A stretch of 64,000 nucleotides of DNA from Imbricaverruca yamaguchii (lineage: Eukaryota > Arthropoda > Thecostraca > Neoverrucidae): NCBI GenBank assembly GCA_034440575.1, contig JAOTOL010001626.1, positions 1,512,501 through 1,576,500 of the forward strand, in the 5' to 3' direction. Below the pieces are notes generated by a model. It did no database searches. It was not told where the DNA came from and worked only from the letters and a program-made list of their open reading frames with translations. This document shows, piece by piece, positions 44,020 to 55,319 of the stretch (position 1 is the first letter of the stretch; each line of letters starts with the position of its first letter). The translations under genes were made by a program, and so were the position numbers.

Positions 44020-44868
44020 GCCCAGCACATCCGGGCGAGACTACATCAAGACCAGCATCTGCCCAGCACACCCGGGCGGGACTACATCAAGATCAGCATC
44101 TGCCCAGCACACCCGGGCGGGACTATATCAAGACCAGCATCTGCCCAGCACACACGGGCGGGACTATATCAAGACCAGCATCTGCCCAGCACACCCGGCG
44201 GGACTATATCAAGACCAGCATCTGCCCAGCACACCGGGCGGGACTATATCAAGACCAGCATCTGCCCAGCACACCCGGGCGGGACTATATCAAGACCAGC
44301 ATCTGCCCAGCACACCCGGGCGGGACTATATCAAGACCAGCATCTGCCCAGCACACCCGGGCGGGACTACATCAAGATCAGCATCTGCCCAGCACACCCG
44401 GGCGGGACTATATCAAGACCAGCATCTGCCCAGCACACACGGGCGGGACTATATCAAGACCAGCATCTGCCCAGCACACCGGGCGGGACTATATCAAGAC
44501 CAGCATTTGCCCAGCACCCCGGGCGGGACTACATCAAGATCAGCATCTGCCCAGCACACACGGGCGGGACTATATCAAGACCAGATCTGCCCAGCACACC
44601 CGGGCGGGACTATATCAAGATCAGCATCTGCCCAGCACACCCGGGCGGGACTATATCAAGACCAGCATCTGCCCAGCACACCCGGGCGGGACTATATCAA
44701 GACCAGCATCTGCCCAGCACACCCGGGCGGGACTATATCAAGATCAGCATCTGCCCAGCACACCCGGGCGGGACTATATCAAGACCAGCATCTGCCCAGC
44801 ACACCCGGGCGGGACTATATCAAGATCAGCATCTGCCCAGCACACCCGTACGGGACTGTGTGAAGGAC
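44020..44868 (+). repeat. 41-bp minisatellite, about 20 copies
   Basis: The unit contains CAGCACACCCGGGCGGGACT and a TATATCAAGACCAGCATCTG half. Copies vary at CACACCC or CACACAC, TATATC or TACATC, and AGACC or AGATC; a few have a one- or two-base loss. Because 41 leaves a remainder of two, each frame passes through all three unit phases. None has a stop, so a 312-codon frame spans the array. It is not evidence of a protein. Confidence 0.95.
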
Positions 44869-44889
44869 GGCATGTACAGTTGTGTGCAA

Positions 44890-45945
44890 TAAACTACCGA
44901 ATTCCCCGGCCGCCATACCGCTGTAATGCATTTTAAGCGCCGGAGCTGGCTTCGAACTTCTCGAAGCGAGATGAGTGGCTTCTCTTGGGGCGGGAGCCGG
45001 GAATCGATTGCGATATACGACATCGGATCAAGCCCACTGGCATTCTTGGTCTACGACAGGGCGTCTATGAAAATCGACAACTAAACTGTACATACATTCG
45101 GTGATGGAGATAATTGGAAGAACTGAAAAGTAGTTGATAGCTGTTTATGATCATCAATGGCGTGGTGCTATATCTGTGCAGACAATGTCGTCGGATGCCC
45201 TTTTAACGTGGTGCTCCCCGCTGTTGGTGGCAGCAACTTCAGCAACTTTAGCTGCGCGTAAACTACTAAACTACTGGCGAATCACATCAGCCACCTCGTT
45301 GCATGCAGCCTTTCCTAGATGAACTGAAGCCCTTGCATTTTGGTGTTGGCGCCAGTCGGCTATCCACACACGATCTTCTTAGTAAAGGGGCACGAAACAA
45401 GCTCAGAGTCACGTTCTTCGCAAAGAAATAACGAGACAAATTATAAGCGGTTGAGTGACACCGGACTGGTGTCAAGATTCCTGAAGGATGGCGAGACGCT
45501 GTGTTTTCTTAGAACATGAATCAAGCAGAGAGCCATCGGTGAGCGACCCTCGCACGTGATCTACTGCATTGCTCAAAGTAGCCTTTTCAAACGATTGAAC
45601 CATGGGTTTGTAGGAAACACTATGCTCACGCATGATGTTTAACAACATGAAATGTTTAGCGGCGAAGCTTAAACAATGATCAAATCACAGTTTATGTGCG
45701 GTGAAATATTACGCAGAATACCTAGAGGCCCGTGCAGGGAGCAAATACCCTCGTCCCTACCACAGCTCGAAATAGTTGTCCCTTTAGAGTGATGGATACA
45801 TCCATGTCTATTCGCACATACATGCATGTATACTTTATTCACCATCAGTTCTGAGTAATTCAGCTTTCACGAATGAACATCCTAAGTTAAAATACAGCTT
45901 CAATAACAAAACACGTCACACACGCTCAAGCGCATTCCCACTCGT
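44890..45945. other. No recognised gene
   Basis: Only short ORFs without motifs. No repeat recognised. Confidence 0.35.
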
Positions 45946-45947
45946 CG

Positions 45948-46805
45948 CCCGTTAACCTGTCCCGTCTCGGGGGAGGTCTTCAACCGCGCCCTTAGGTTTT
46001 TCGCAGATAGCGGACGAACGGCGCGTGGCAGCGCGCCCAAATTTGGCATACTTTTTCCCACATAAATTTGACATGCTGATTCAAAATTTTTAGGTCAGGT
46101 CGTCTAGGATCAACGAGTTAGCCAAGGTCAAGTGAGGTCACCTCCAAAAAAGTTCAACCAGTCGTCACGCTTTAACGTATGCAGATATTTTGATGAAACT
46201 TTCAGCGTTTGCTTATCTTTACGGATGCAGCAAAACGTGCGAGTGGAATTGTTTATTTTTATTTTATTTTTGACTGCATATAAATTTTGCGTTTTCGCCA
46301 AATAGCAGTTTAAATAGAGGATTCTGGCTAAAGTAAACATTTCTATTACGGAAAGTTGACTTCCAACAACGTTTCTCGGTCTGCTCGACCCATTAGAAAA
46401 GGAAAATTAAGGAAAACCTGAAAACGCAAAAGTTTGAAATTAAAAAACAAAATTCTGGGGGGTCCAAACAAAATATAGCCCTGGTCGATTTCGCTGTCCT
46501 TTTCGCATTCCGAATATATTTTTGTCTTCATATATCCCTCAAAATGAGCTTCCCCAGAGTCAAAAACATAATGTAAGTCATAAAAAGTCGTGAAAATCTA
46601 TCCCCCGGGTGACGTCACTTGGGGGGGGGAGGTTGTTTTGGAGGGTGGACCCAGACCCTACTCTTCGAGCGCTTCCCGATGACACCTCTTTCGTTTTCGT
46701 GCGATGGTTAGTTTGTATTTTAGAGGGGTCTTCAACTGCCCCCCCCCTTCCCCCGAGACGGGGTGTGAAGATTTGACCGGAAAAACGGCGCGGGTTAAGC
46801 TGCGA
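45948..46805. mobile_element. MITE-like element with inverted ends
   Basis: Both ends carry TTAACC followed, within 60 bp, by a CCCGTCTCGGGGGA block and a TCTTCAAC block, in inverted orientation (45950-45985 and 46722-46800). The interior includes GGTCAGGTCG, GCCAAGGTCAAGTGAGGTCA (about 46095-46140) and no ORF. A partial copy lies at 4490-4830. TTAA at both ends suggests, but does not prove, a piggyBac- or Kolobok-type target. Confidence 0.6.
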
Positions 46806-46879
46806 CACTGCTAACACCAATACCAATACAACACCAATAGCTCTTCGGAAGAAGGTTTGGGGCTACCCCTGGCATCCCA

Positions 46880-47200
46880 GATCAGCTGACACGCGCTGTT
46901 GAATGCTGTGATGCTGCTGTTAGTCAGCTGACGCTGGTCGGTCTCAGTGGTTGACACGTGCTGTTAAATGCTGTGGTGCTGCTGTTGGTCAGCTGACGCC
47001 AGTCGGTCTCGGTGGCTGACACGTGTTGTTGAATGCTGTGGTGCTGCTGTTGGTCAGCTGACGCCGACGGTGGCTGACGCGCGCTGTTAAATGTTGTGGT
47101 GCTGCTGTTGGTCAGCTGACGCTGGTCGGTCTCAGTGGCTGACACGTGCTGTTGAATGCTGTGGTGCTGCTGTTGGTCAGCTGACGCCGGTCGGCCTCCT
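46880..47200. repeat. 65-bp minisatellite with E-boxes, about 5 copies
   Basis: CAGCTG recurs at 46925, 46990, 47055, 47113 and 47178, giving 65-bp spacing with one 58-bp unit. Each unit also has GACACGTG or a GACGCGCG variant, TGCTGTTGGTCAGCTGACG and GTCGGTCTC. The minus-strand ORF across it is repeat-driven. Confidence 0.9.
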
Positions 47201-47214
47201 TTCGGTGCGGACTT

Positions 47215-49715
47215 GTGTCGGCCATAGCTGACTTCATTGTCGTACATTCGTGCGTCACGATTAGGCAAGGAGCTCCGATAAGTCAGAGGAGCATGTAGGG
47301 TAGAGGTGACATGTAGGGTAAGCATTTTGGGACTGAAACCCGGGCTTGATCAGTCTGATGTGTGTAAACCTGGTTGGGGTCCCGTCAAAATAAACTGAAG
47401 CCGAATCAAAAGTCCAGTTGTTCAATGCATGCTTGTTTGAATATAAAGTAGCAGCACCATTAGATCGTTTTGCTTAGCTAAGATCATATGCTGCCAATAG
47501 GCAGCTCACATCACTTTTGGCAAGTTCGTTTACTCCCAGAACATGTATTGCATAGATTGTATCAAGGTTTTTGTTCTATTGACAGGTATCCATAAAAAAC
47601 AACAACAATATAGCTTCAAGATAATTCGCAAAATGCAGATGTTCATGACCATTACTTACAATCCTTAATCTAAGCAAGCTGCAAAGCTAAGACATTGACG
47701 CTATCTTTCACCCAGTGCTCAATTATGTCTAAAATGTTGCGCCATGCATAACAAACATACGATACCACTGCCAGATTCAGACATCCAATCAGTAAAGTTC
47801 TTCATTCCCTAAAGCGCGTTGGGAATATAATATAAAACCAATGTAATGGTCTGCCATGCGATTGTTGGCTGCGTCGAGATTGCCTTCAGACTCCACTCTT
47901 TGATCTTACCATATTTCGTTCTAACTGAACCAGTGCATTGGATGGCTCTTAAGTATTGCTATAGACGGCAATTAACTCGAACAAGTACCAGATACTCGAA
48001 TTAATGCCAACTGACGTGCGATGTATTCATCACCAAAAATGCATGGCCATCATTAAGCAAGGATAGCTGAAAAGAAGGTAGTATATCAACAGCGACAGCA
48101 ATGCGACAAACAGCTGGTAACAATCTGCAATTATATGTTGAGTCCATTGGACGGCTTTGCTATTGGATGCAAATGTTTGTGCATACATTGAAATTATTTA
48201 GGTATAAATTGAGTTTATCTATATTTGGTTGCACACAATTCTGGCAAACTACGCTCCACATGGTCGACTTCCGTCTCCAACCCCCTCATCTTATGACGTC
48301 ATGATGATTGATGTCATATACCAAAATAGAAGCTTAGGATGCGGTTCCTGTTAGCTTGGCCATTAGTGGCGCACTAATGACAACTTGTGGAATTATTCTG
48401 GCACCAGGATGTCCGAGCAGCATGATACCAAATCATCAGAATATCCAACAACAGAGACGTGGTCTGTGATACGAGTATACATCCGAACGTAGGTAGTTTT
48501 CAGTCATTGAGGTGCATGTTGATAACATAATACGTATTAAGAGTGACGTACTAATTGCATTTACATGAAGTGCCTTTTACCAGTACTCTTGCCTGTACTA
48601 CAGTCACACTGCCTCTTCTTGACTATTAGTGAGCATGCGAGGTCAAAGGTTCACGGACAATTTGGTACTTTGTACCTGCTGCATTAGATGCAGCAGAAAA
48701 ATGATTTCTTCGCTTTCTTGCTGCATCTAGTGCAGGAAGAAAACAATCGATGATTACTTCTTATTTTTCAGACACCCAGCCTATAAGCGAACCTTCAGTG
48801 GTCAGAGCACTAAGTAAAAACAACTAATTATGGTGGTGGTGGTTTCGTCGTCCATAATTTATTCGCTACATTATCTTCCCACTTAGGTAGGTATGCAATG
48901 TAGATATGGAGTGCATTGTATGTCTCGTGGATGACAAGTAAATATTAACACATAGTCAAATATCAGCAGACGGCCCTCATATGCAAACCTGTGACACAAT
49001 TGGTTCTAATAATAATGGAATCTGTGCAAGCTGAATGCAGCCTCGCTTAATCTACCTACCACTACCTTCAGTATCCCGAAACACTTCTTCGGAACATAAC
49101 ATTTTGTTTGAGGAGTGGATGAAGATAGACTGGCGTACATCGTACAACATTTAGCTCCTCCTGTTATTTTGCTTTATCGCGTGTAACCTACGAATGTACC
49201 ATCAGGTGAAGCATATGGACGCTTCATCGCGTAAATACTTTAATTTAAATAGTCCATAAATGTTGGGTTTCAAACGTGAAGGAGTTTTCTCCATTTGCAC
49301 TGTGCTTCAAACATCGTCCGCCATTTTGTATTTTGCGAGCGGTAGCCACCCACTGGGAAGGTTTGAGCCGCGGAGGGCGCCCGTCATCTCGAGCGTATTA
49401 TTAAGTACTAACTGGTGAGGCATTATTGAAGTCTCCACGCCTGGCTATTCGAAAGAGGTCCCAAGATCACAACGGGTGTGCAATGTGTTCTGATATAATG
49501 CTTACCGAGGAAACGTGACAGGTGAACCAAAGGCGCCTAGTTCGGGTGTACTGACAAATAAAACGGATAAACCATTCTCCGGCAACGACTGTTCATCATT
49601 GTCGACGTCGTCGAAAACTGTGTGGACCACCTTGGATAATGCGCATTGGGCACAAGCAGCAGCATATTTAGTGGTGCTGGCGGGTGCACGCTGATCAACG
49701 ACCAGATCGCTCAGT
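47215..49715. other. AT-rich non-coding stretch with one hairpin
   Basis: No gene was recognised over 2.5 kb. The only structure I support is the hairpin at 48676-48735. A simple GGTGGT run lies at 48830. Confidence 0.4.
48676..48735. repeat. Stem-loop with 17-bp arms, one mismatch
   Basis: CTGCATTAGATGCAGCA (48679-48695) pairs with TGCTGCATCTAGTGCAG (48719-48735) with one mismatch and a 23-base loop. The left arm is also itself a palindrome, CTGCTGCAT-TAG-ATGCAGCAG (48676-48696), so two folds compete. Size would suit a small RNA precursor, but there is no other support. Confidence 0.7.
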
Positions 49716-49721
49716 CTCATG

Positions 49722-50115
49722 TGCACCCACCAGGAGCTGTACCCACCAGGAGCTGTACCCACCAGGAGCTGTACCCACCAGGAGCTGTACCTACCAGGAG
49801 ATGCACCCACCAGGAGATGTACCCACCAGGAGATGTACCCACCAGGAGCTGTACCCACCAGGAGCTGTACCCACCAGGAGCTGTACCCACCAGGAGCTGT
49901 ACCCACCAGGAGATGCACCCACCAGGAGCTGTACCCACCAGGAGATGTACCCACCAGGAGCTGTACCCACCAGGAGCTGTACCCACCAGGAGCTGTACCC
50001 ACCAGGAGATGCACCCACCAGGAGCTGTACCCACCAGGAGCTGTACCCACCAGGAGCTGCACCCAGCAGGAGCTGTACCCTCCAGAAACTGTACCCTCCA
50101 GGAGCTGTACCCTGA
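49722..50115 (+). repeat. 16-bp minisatellite, about 24 copies
   Basis: CTGTACCCACCAGGAG repeats without interruption, with variants ATGTACCC and ATGCACCC. At the right end copies decay to CTGCACCCAGCAGGAG and CTGTACCCTCCAGGAG. ORFs on both strands follow from the 16-bp period and lack of stops. Confidence 0.95.
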
Positions 50116-50119
50116 CAGC

Positions 50120-51350
50120 GTGATCCATCGTCGTCACTCAATGTCGATCGCTAGGGGGGAATCACTTACGAAAACTCGCTACGCCCAGTTCTCCGCTCTG
50201 CGTGGGGTCAGAAAGAGCGGGAAGTCATGAGCGACTGAGACCAAGGCAGCTGTGATGGCTCGCCAGCTGGCGTGTGACCCAGGTCACTGACAGACTGGAT
50301 CGGGGGGGGCGTCAGCGATATGTATGCGTCAATGTGGCAAAGCGACCACTCTCGGAGAACAGCGATGCTGTGGTGGCTCGCAGGCCGCGCGCTCATTTCT
50401 CAAGTCGCCACACGAAGCCCTGCGTGGCAACTGGCTCTTCGTGGCGACCGCTAGAGGTCCTGGAAACGATGTCAGATTTTGCCATCAATTCGACTGTCTC
50501 GGTTACCTCATAGCCGAGCGGGAAATGTATGGCATCCTGGAATCTTGGGAAATGGTGAGTGTGCCTCAACCTTCCCCATTAGGCACGCCACGATCACTAA
50601 GTCTGACTCGCCCTGACGAATTTATGGGACACGTGGCATTCCGTGTTTGGTTTATCGGCGTCAAAAACCTGGATTAAAATGTAATTGTATTGGCAGTTAC
50701 GTGTACTGTGTAGAGTACTCGTGGTAAATATTAAATGGTGCCTTATACGAAGTCAAAATGTAGCGAGGCGTAAGGAGCTGTTTGTTGCTTCAATTAGACC
50801 CTCAAACAATGGGAACAGTTGGCGAAAATCTGTCGATGAAAACTGAAGTTACTATCTAAGTTACTATCATATATATGTGTTGCTATGAGCTAATCTAAGA
50901 TACTACAATATATGTCATGTACTACCAGATATCTGAGATACTACCAAATATCTGAGATGCTTCCAAATGACTTGTGGCTTGGATGGTTCTTCGCACATTG
51001 GAAACACTTCTGCAATAGTTACAAACGTACGCAGCTTGATATTACTAGACAACTATAGCTATTAGACGCATTGTGTTCGCGTGCAAGGTACACTACCTGC
51101 TCGGTTTGAACGAGCCTTGGCGAGACCAATTACCGGATATCAGAAGCGAAGGGAATGTGATTGTGATCGATGGGTGCTGTGCTTGCGTTTGTTAGCATTG
51201 CGCCACTCACATGTGCATGAATTTACACGACATGTTCCGAGAGAAGACCAAAAATCCGGACTACAAGGCGATGCGCTAAGTTCATTTAGTCAGTCGAACC
51301 TAAATTGTTTTAAAATCTGCCTCACCAGCTCTAGGGAAAGCAATTTCGGT
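50120..51350. other. No recognised gene
   Basis: Short ORFs only (for example 50324-50677 plus) with no family. 50900-50960 has CTACCAGATATCTGAGATA and a similar ACTACCAAATATCTGAGATG, a short tandem repeat. Confidence 0.35.
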
Positions 51351-51436
51351 GTTCTAACCTACCAATGTAGTGACAAGACGGACTCAGAATGGTGTTCTAA
51401 CCTACCAATGTAGTGACAAGACGGACTCAGAATGAT
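51351..51436. repeat. Perfect 43-bp tandem duplication
   Basis: GTTCTAACCTACCAATGTAG and the following bases up to CTCAGAATGGT occur twice, starting at 51351 and 51394. The copies are the same over the shared length except where the second ends in GAATGATG, so the event is recent. Confidence 0.9.
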
Positions 51437-51714
51437 GACAAATGTGGTGACATCGGGCTGGCTGGTTAGCATTGCAACGCATTTCGTACTAGAATGCGAA
51501 GTACGTTTATTTGTTTTTTGTTTTTTTGTTTTGTTTTTAAACGAAGGACGACCACATTGGCGTGGAGCTTTGGTTTTCCGTGATTCCCACACAGCTTCCT
51601 CCGGTGTAGTGGAGGGTTACTCTTTTGTAACCATCGCCAATGCCCTAGGATGCTTTAAGATGCATATCTCGAACCACTGAATTGATCTGATATATTTGTG
51701 TTTTTCGTGCATGG

Positions 51715-52005
51715 ATGGCACAAACCACAGGCCTTATCAATTTGGCCCCGGTAACGGATGACACAAACCACAGGCCTTGTCCTAGCTAACTAGAATATGA
51801 AGTCTAAACAACTGGAATGTGAAGTACTGCATCACTTCATGAAGAATACTGATATGTAAATACACAAAGATTTAAATCAAAAGAGCATACCGGGCTCTGA
51901 GTGACGGTAAAATGGAAAACGATGACTGGCGACACAAACCACAGGCCTTATCCATTTAGCACCAGTGACTGGCGGCACAAACCACAGGCCTTATCCATTT
52001 GGTGC
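51715..52005. repeat. Interspersed ACAAACCACAGGCCTT motif, four copies
   Basis: CACAAACCACAGGCCTT with GTCC or ATCCATTTGG after it recurs at about 51720, 51762, 51932 and 51976. Spacing is 42-44 bp within pairs. AACCACA is also a Runx-type core, but the copies more likely reflect local duplication. Confidence 0.7.
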
Positions 52006-52780
52006 CGGTGAAGGAAACGAAGGAAGGGAACGAAACTTTGCGGCAAAGAAGTAATTACGGTTTCAAAAGTGTGACGGTCGGGCTGGGGCGAGCCGCTCAG
52101 TTGAGCTTTTGTGCCAATACGATGAAATGGACTCGCTCCGGCTTCAGCCTCGCTCGTAATTAAGCCCGATCTACTTGGCAAACTTTTTAATGTCGGATTA
52201 CTTCCCTAAGTTTGGGGTTGTGTGTGCTCAGCTCCCCTCATCCCATTCCGCGTCTCAAGCGGATTTGCTGCACCGTTCATGCTCTCCCTGTGATGAAGTG
52301 CAAAGTGTGTTTCGTGAAGTAAAAAATGACCAACTGTAGCTGCATCTACTTCCTCTCCCAAATTGGCTGGCCGTTTTCTAGTGGTGTGCCATCCCACTTG
52401 TGGTAGGTAGGTGCGACAAAGCTGCAACCCTGGCTGCTGCCCAGCAACAGTCCGGTGGCTGATAAATCGGTAACCGGCCCACCACAAATAGCACGGATGT
52501 TTTATCGAACACGCCTTGGTCTTTCATCGCTCACTTTTAACAGGTACGAAGAACTCACGCAAGCGGAAGTAGTAATGGGCGCTAAAAGACCAAGCCTGAT
52601 CGATGCACCCTAAAACTCAAATAACTAACCAACCAAGCGGAAGTAGTAACTAACAGGTAACTCAGAATTATCGGAGTGCCGCGACCGGCTCAGATTAGTT
52701 TGATACTACTTGCCTTGGGAAGGCGACCACTGCCCACCACTCAACAGAGCGCGACAATAACACCCCCGGCGATGCCCGCC
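52005..52780. other. No recognised gene
   Basis: Nothing supported. A duplicated AAGCGGAAGTAGTAA occurs at about 52561 and 52634. Confidence 0.35.
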
Positions 52781-52945
52781 GAGAGCGGGTGGTGAGCCGA
52801 ATGCTGGGTTTTCCGACACATCGGGAGATGCCCCACCGAGAGCGGGTTCTGTGCCGAATGCTGGGTTTTCCGACACATCGGGAGATGCCCCGCCGAGAGC
52901 GGGTGGTGAGCCGAATGCTGGGATTTCCGACACATCGACCGCTCC
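52780..52945. repeat. 57-bp tandem repeat, about 3 copies
   Basis: GCCGAATGCTGGG starts at 52796, 52853 and 52910 and is followed by TTTTCCGACACATCGGGAGA and GAGAGCGGG. Frames on both strands stay open because 57 is a multiple of three (52789-53088 plus, 52706-53029 minus). Confidence 0.9.
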
Positions 52946-53099
52946 GTGGTGCCGGGCGAATCGGATGGATGTGGGTTTGGTCAGCCTGCCCAGCGGTTGG
53001 TGACGTCTGTCTACTTGGTGCCTACTCACGTGACGTGCGTGGTCACGTGAAGAGAAAGCCAGATTTGCTAATGGTGGCCAGGAGGTAGCCCAGGTTACT

Positions 53100-53467
53100 G
53101 GTGTTCCGCCGATGCGTGCAATGCCATCGGCTTAACCGTCTACAATAGCGCATTAACATAAGTTTCCCAATCGTCGTCTAAATGACCATACCCTGAGTTC
53201 AAGGTCCATAAAGATTCTGAAAATTTACCTCATACTGCTGCATATATCGACACAAATTACTATAATTATATCCGGTTCGGTTCATGCAAGGCTAACTTTC
53301 TCTTCTCTGGTCTGTCTGACAGGTATTGTTGCCAGAGTTAGATTTACACGGATAGTCCTCGTACGTTTCATGTGTCTTGTACACCTTTCGAAAACACTCT
53401 GTAATGCCCCTATCCGTTAATACTTAGGCGGGCTCCGTTCTTCCCTATTCGTATAATCTAATCAACA
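53100..53467. other. No recognised gene
   Basis: Nothing supported between the 57-bp array and the MITE copy. Confidence 0.35.
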
Positions 53468-53470
53468 CTC

Positions 53471-54461
53471 ACACGTCCGGAGGTCCGCGCCAACTTCGCA
53501 TGTCCGGGGGGGCATATGTCTGCCCCATAAGATCTCTAGAACTATGCAAGCTAGCGACAAACGGAAAGCGGTGTTGGACTGGCTCTATCGAAAGTGTTTC
53601 GGTCATTTTTCGCTCAGGTCAACATTCAGGCTACTGGGTCAGCGTAGGTAAAATTCGACCAGATCAGGTGGGACTCAGATATTGGCACATATCTCAGGAC
53701 TTGTAACAGATAGAAACAAACGGCGACGCTATTCGACAGTCCTTGCGATGCGCTACCGACAATATGCGGTGTAATTTAAGGTCAGGTCAACCGAAACTCA
53801 GGTCAAGGTCATGAATCGTGACCTCAGGTCAAGGTCATGAAGTCACATAGGGAGGTCATGGAATGTATCAATCAACACGTCTTGGCGATACAAGCACAAT
53901 GACGGTAATTTCAGCCTTCTAGCCCAGTGCAGTGCGATATAATGCGAATAAATGTGTAGTGATCTCAGGTGACCTCAGATACCTTGGTGAGGTCACTGAG
54001 CAAAAATGTCAGCGGTAACATTGAGCATAGCTTCCATCTACATGTCACAACCGATGTGAGATCATTTCGAGCGCAAATATGTAACCAGGAAACATTTGCA
54101 TATTTTACCATAGTCCCATAATGGGGAAGGCATGGCCGTGACCTGACCTAAGGTCAATACTACGAAAATATCTGATATACATATTATGGTCCCCGATGAG
54201 ATCATGACGTATATAAGTTTTAAATAAATCGCCCAATTATTGTGGAAGGTATGCCACCTAGAACTCCGAGTGTAGTTGGGTCACTTCGACCGACCTGGTG
54301 ACCTGACCTGAGAAGACCCATGGTTAAAAATATTTGAGGGTAAGCAGAAAATACCAATGAACAGCTATGCAAGACTTGGTCTTGCTCACCCGATTAGTTT
54401 GGCGGCAAATGAGAAAAACTAGAGGGGGCAGAAATCCGTCTCCCCCCCCCCCAGACGTGCG
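53471..54461. mobile_element. MITE-like element, copy 1 of a 1-kb family
   Basis: It matches 61371-62340 over the full length with about 10-15 percent differences by eye. Both start CACGTCCGGAGGTCCGCGCC and end CCAGACGTGCG or CCGGACGTGCG, so the ends are inverted. TTAA lies close outside the right end. The inside has AGGTCAAGGTCATGA and many AGGTCA or TGACCT half-sites, a G-run/C-run hairpin at each end, and no ORF longer than 70 codons. Confidence 0.8.
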
Positions 54462-54469
54462 CGGGTTAA

Positions 54470-55190
54470 GTTAAATTCCACGGATGAGGAGAAGGTCATG
54501 ACAAAGCAAGTCAAGTTAGATCATACCATTCCCCGTTCGATTTTCGTGTTGGAGAGACCCTGCCACTAGACATGAGTAAAATAATTTTCTTGAAATCCCA
54601 TCAGAAATCCCATCAGACCAATAGCAAAGCTATTGTCGTCCAGAGCTCCAAGCATGACTATTCTCAAGTGTTCACTGTAACTTAGCCTTCTCCAGGAAGA
54701 CCTAAGAATTAAATATGGATTGCACTAATTGTTGCTGGTGCATTACCTACGGATGTGCATATGTGAGCCAACCTGATTCAGCTTTGTTCAGTGTAGCAGT
54801 TTAATGCATTTGCCAATGGGGTTTGAACAATACTTGTAGCATATTGCAAATCTCGGAATTCAATCACAATTGGCACTTCAAAACTTCAAAGCATTACAGT
54901 GGTAATGTAACACGACGTTTTATTACAGTGGTAATATTGCATAACGTTGCATAACGCTGGTAATGCATTACCCTGGTAAAGTAGGACGACGTTGTATCAC
55001 CATGGTAGTCTAGCACGGTGTTGAATTGCATTTGGTGAAGTTTTGCACTTGATTAGAGATATCGCGAGCCAATTGCCAACTGAACGGACATATTACCATG
55101 TGGGTCAAGCTTCCCTCTGCACCAGAGCGAGCCGGCTCTGCATCAGAGCGAGCCGGCTCTGACATGAGAACTCAGACTCAGGGCTCCCGC
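54470..55190. other. No recognised gene; short local repeats
   Basis: ACAGTGGTAATG and AACGCTGGTAATGCATTACC-type repeats at 54890-54985 and a 22-bp duplication of GAGCGAGCCGGCTCTG at 55124-55162. No coding signal. Confidence 0.45.
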
Positions 55191-55312
55191 TTAACGAGCT
55201 AAGTGGCGTCTAGTGACTCGTGTAAGACGAGCTGAGCGGTGTCTAGTGACTCGTGTAAGATGAGCTGAGCGGCGTCTAGTTACTCGTGTAAGACGAGTTA
55301 AGTGGCGTTAAG
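55190..55312. repeat. 33-bp tandem repeat, about 3.5 copies
   Basis: CTCGTGTAAGACGAGCTGAG recurs at 55217, 55250 and 55283, each followed by a CGGCGTCTAGTGA-type segment. CTCGT and ACGAG within each unit form small inverted repeats. Confidence 0.85.
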
Positions 55313-55319
55313 TTTTCTA

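Noticed and set aside
49502..50137. Secreted repeat protein encoded by the 16-bp array
   Set aside because: Open frames occur on both strands throughout the array, with no start context or flanking domain.
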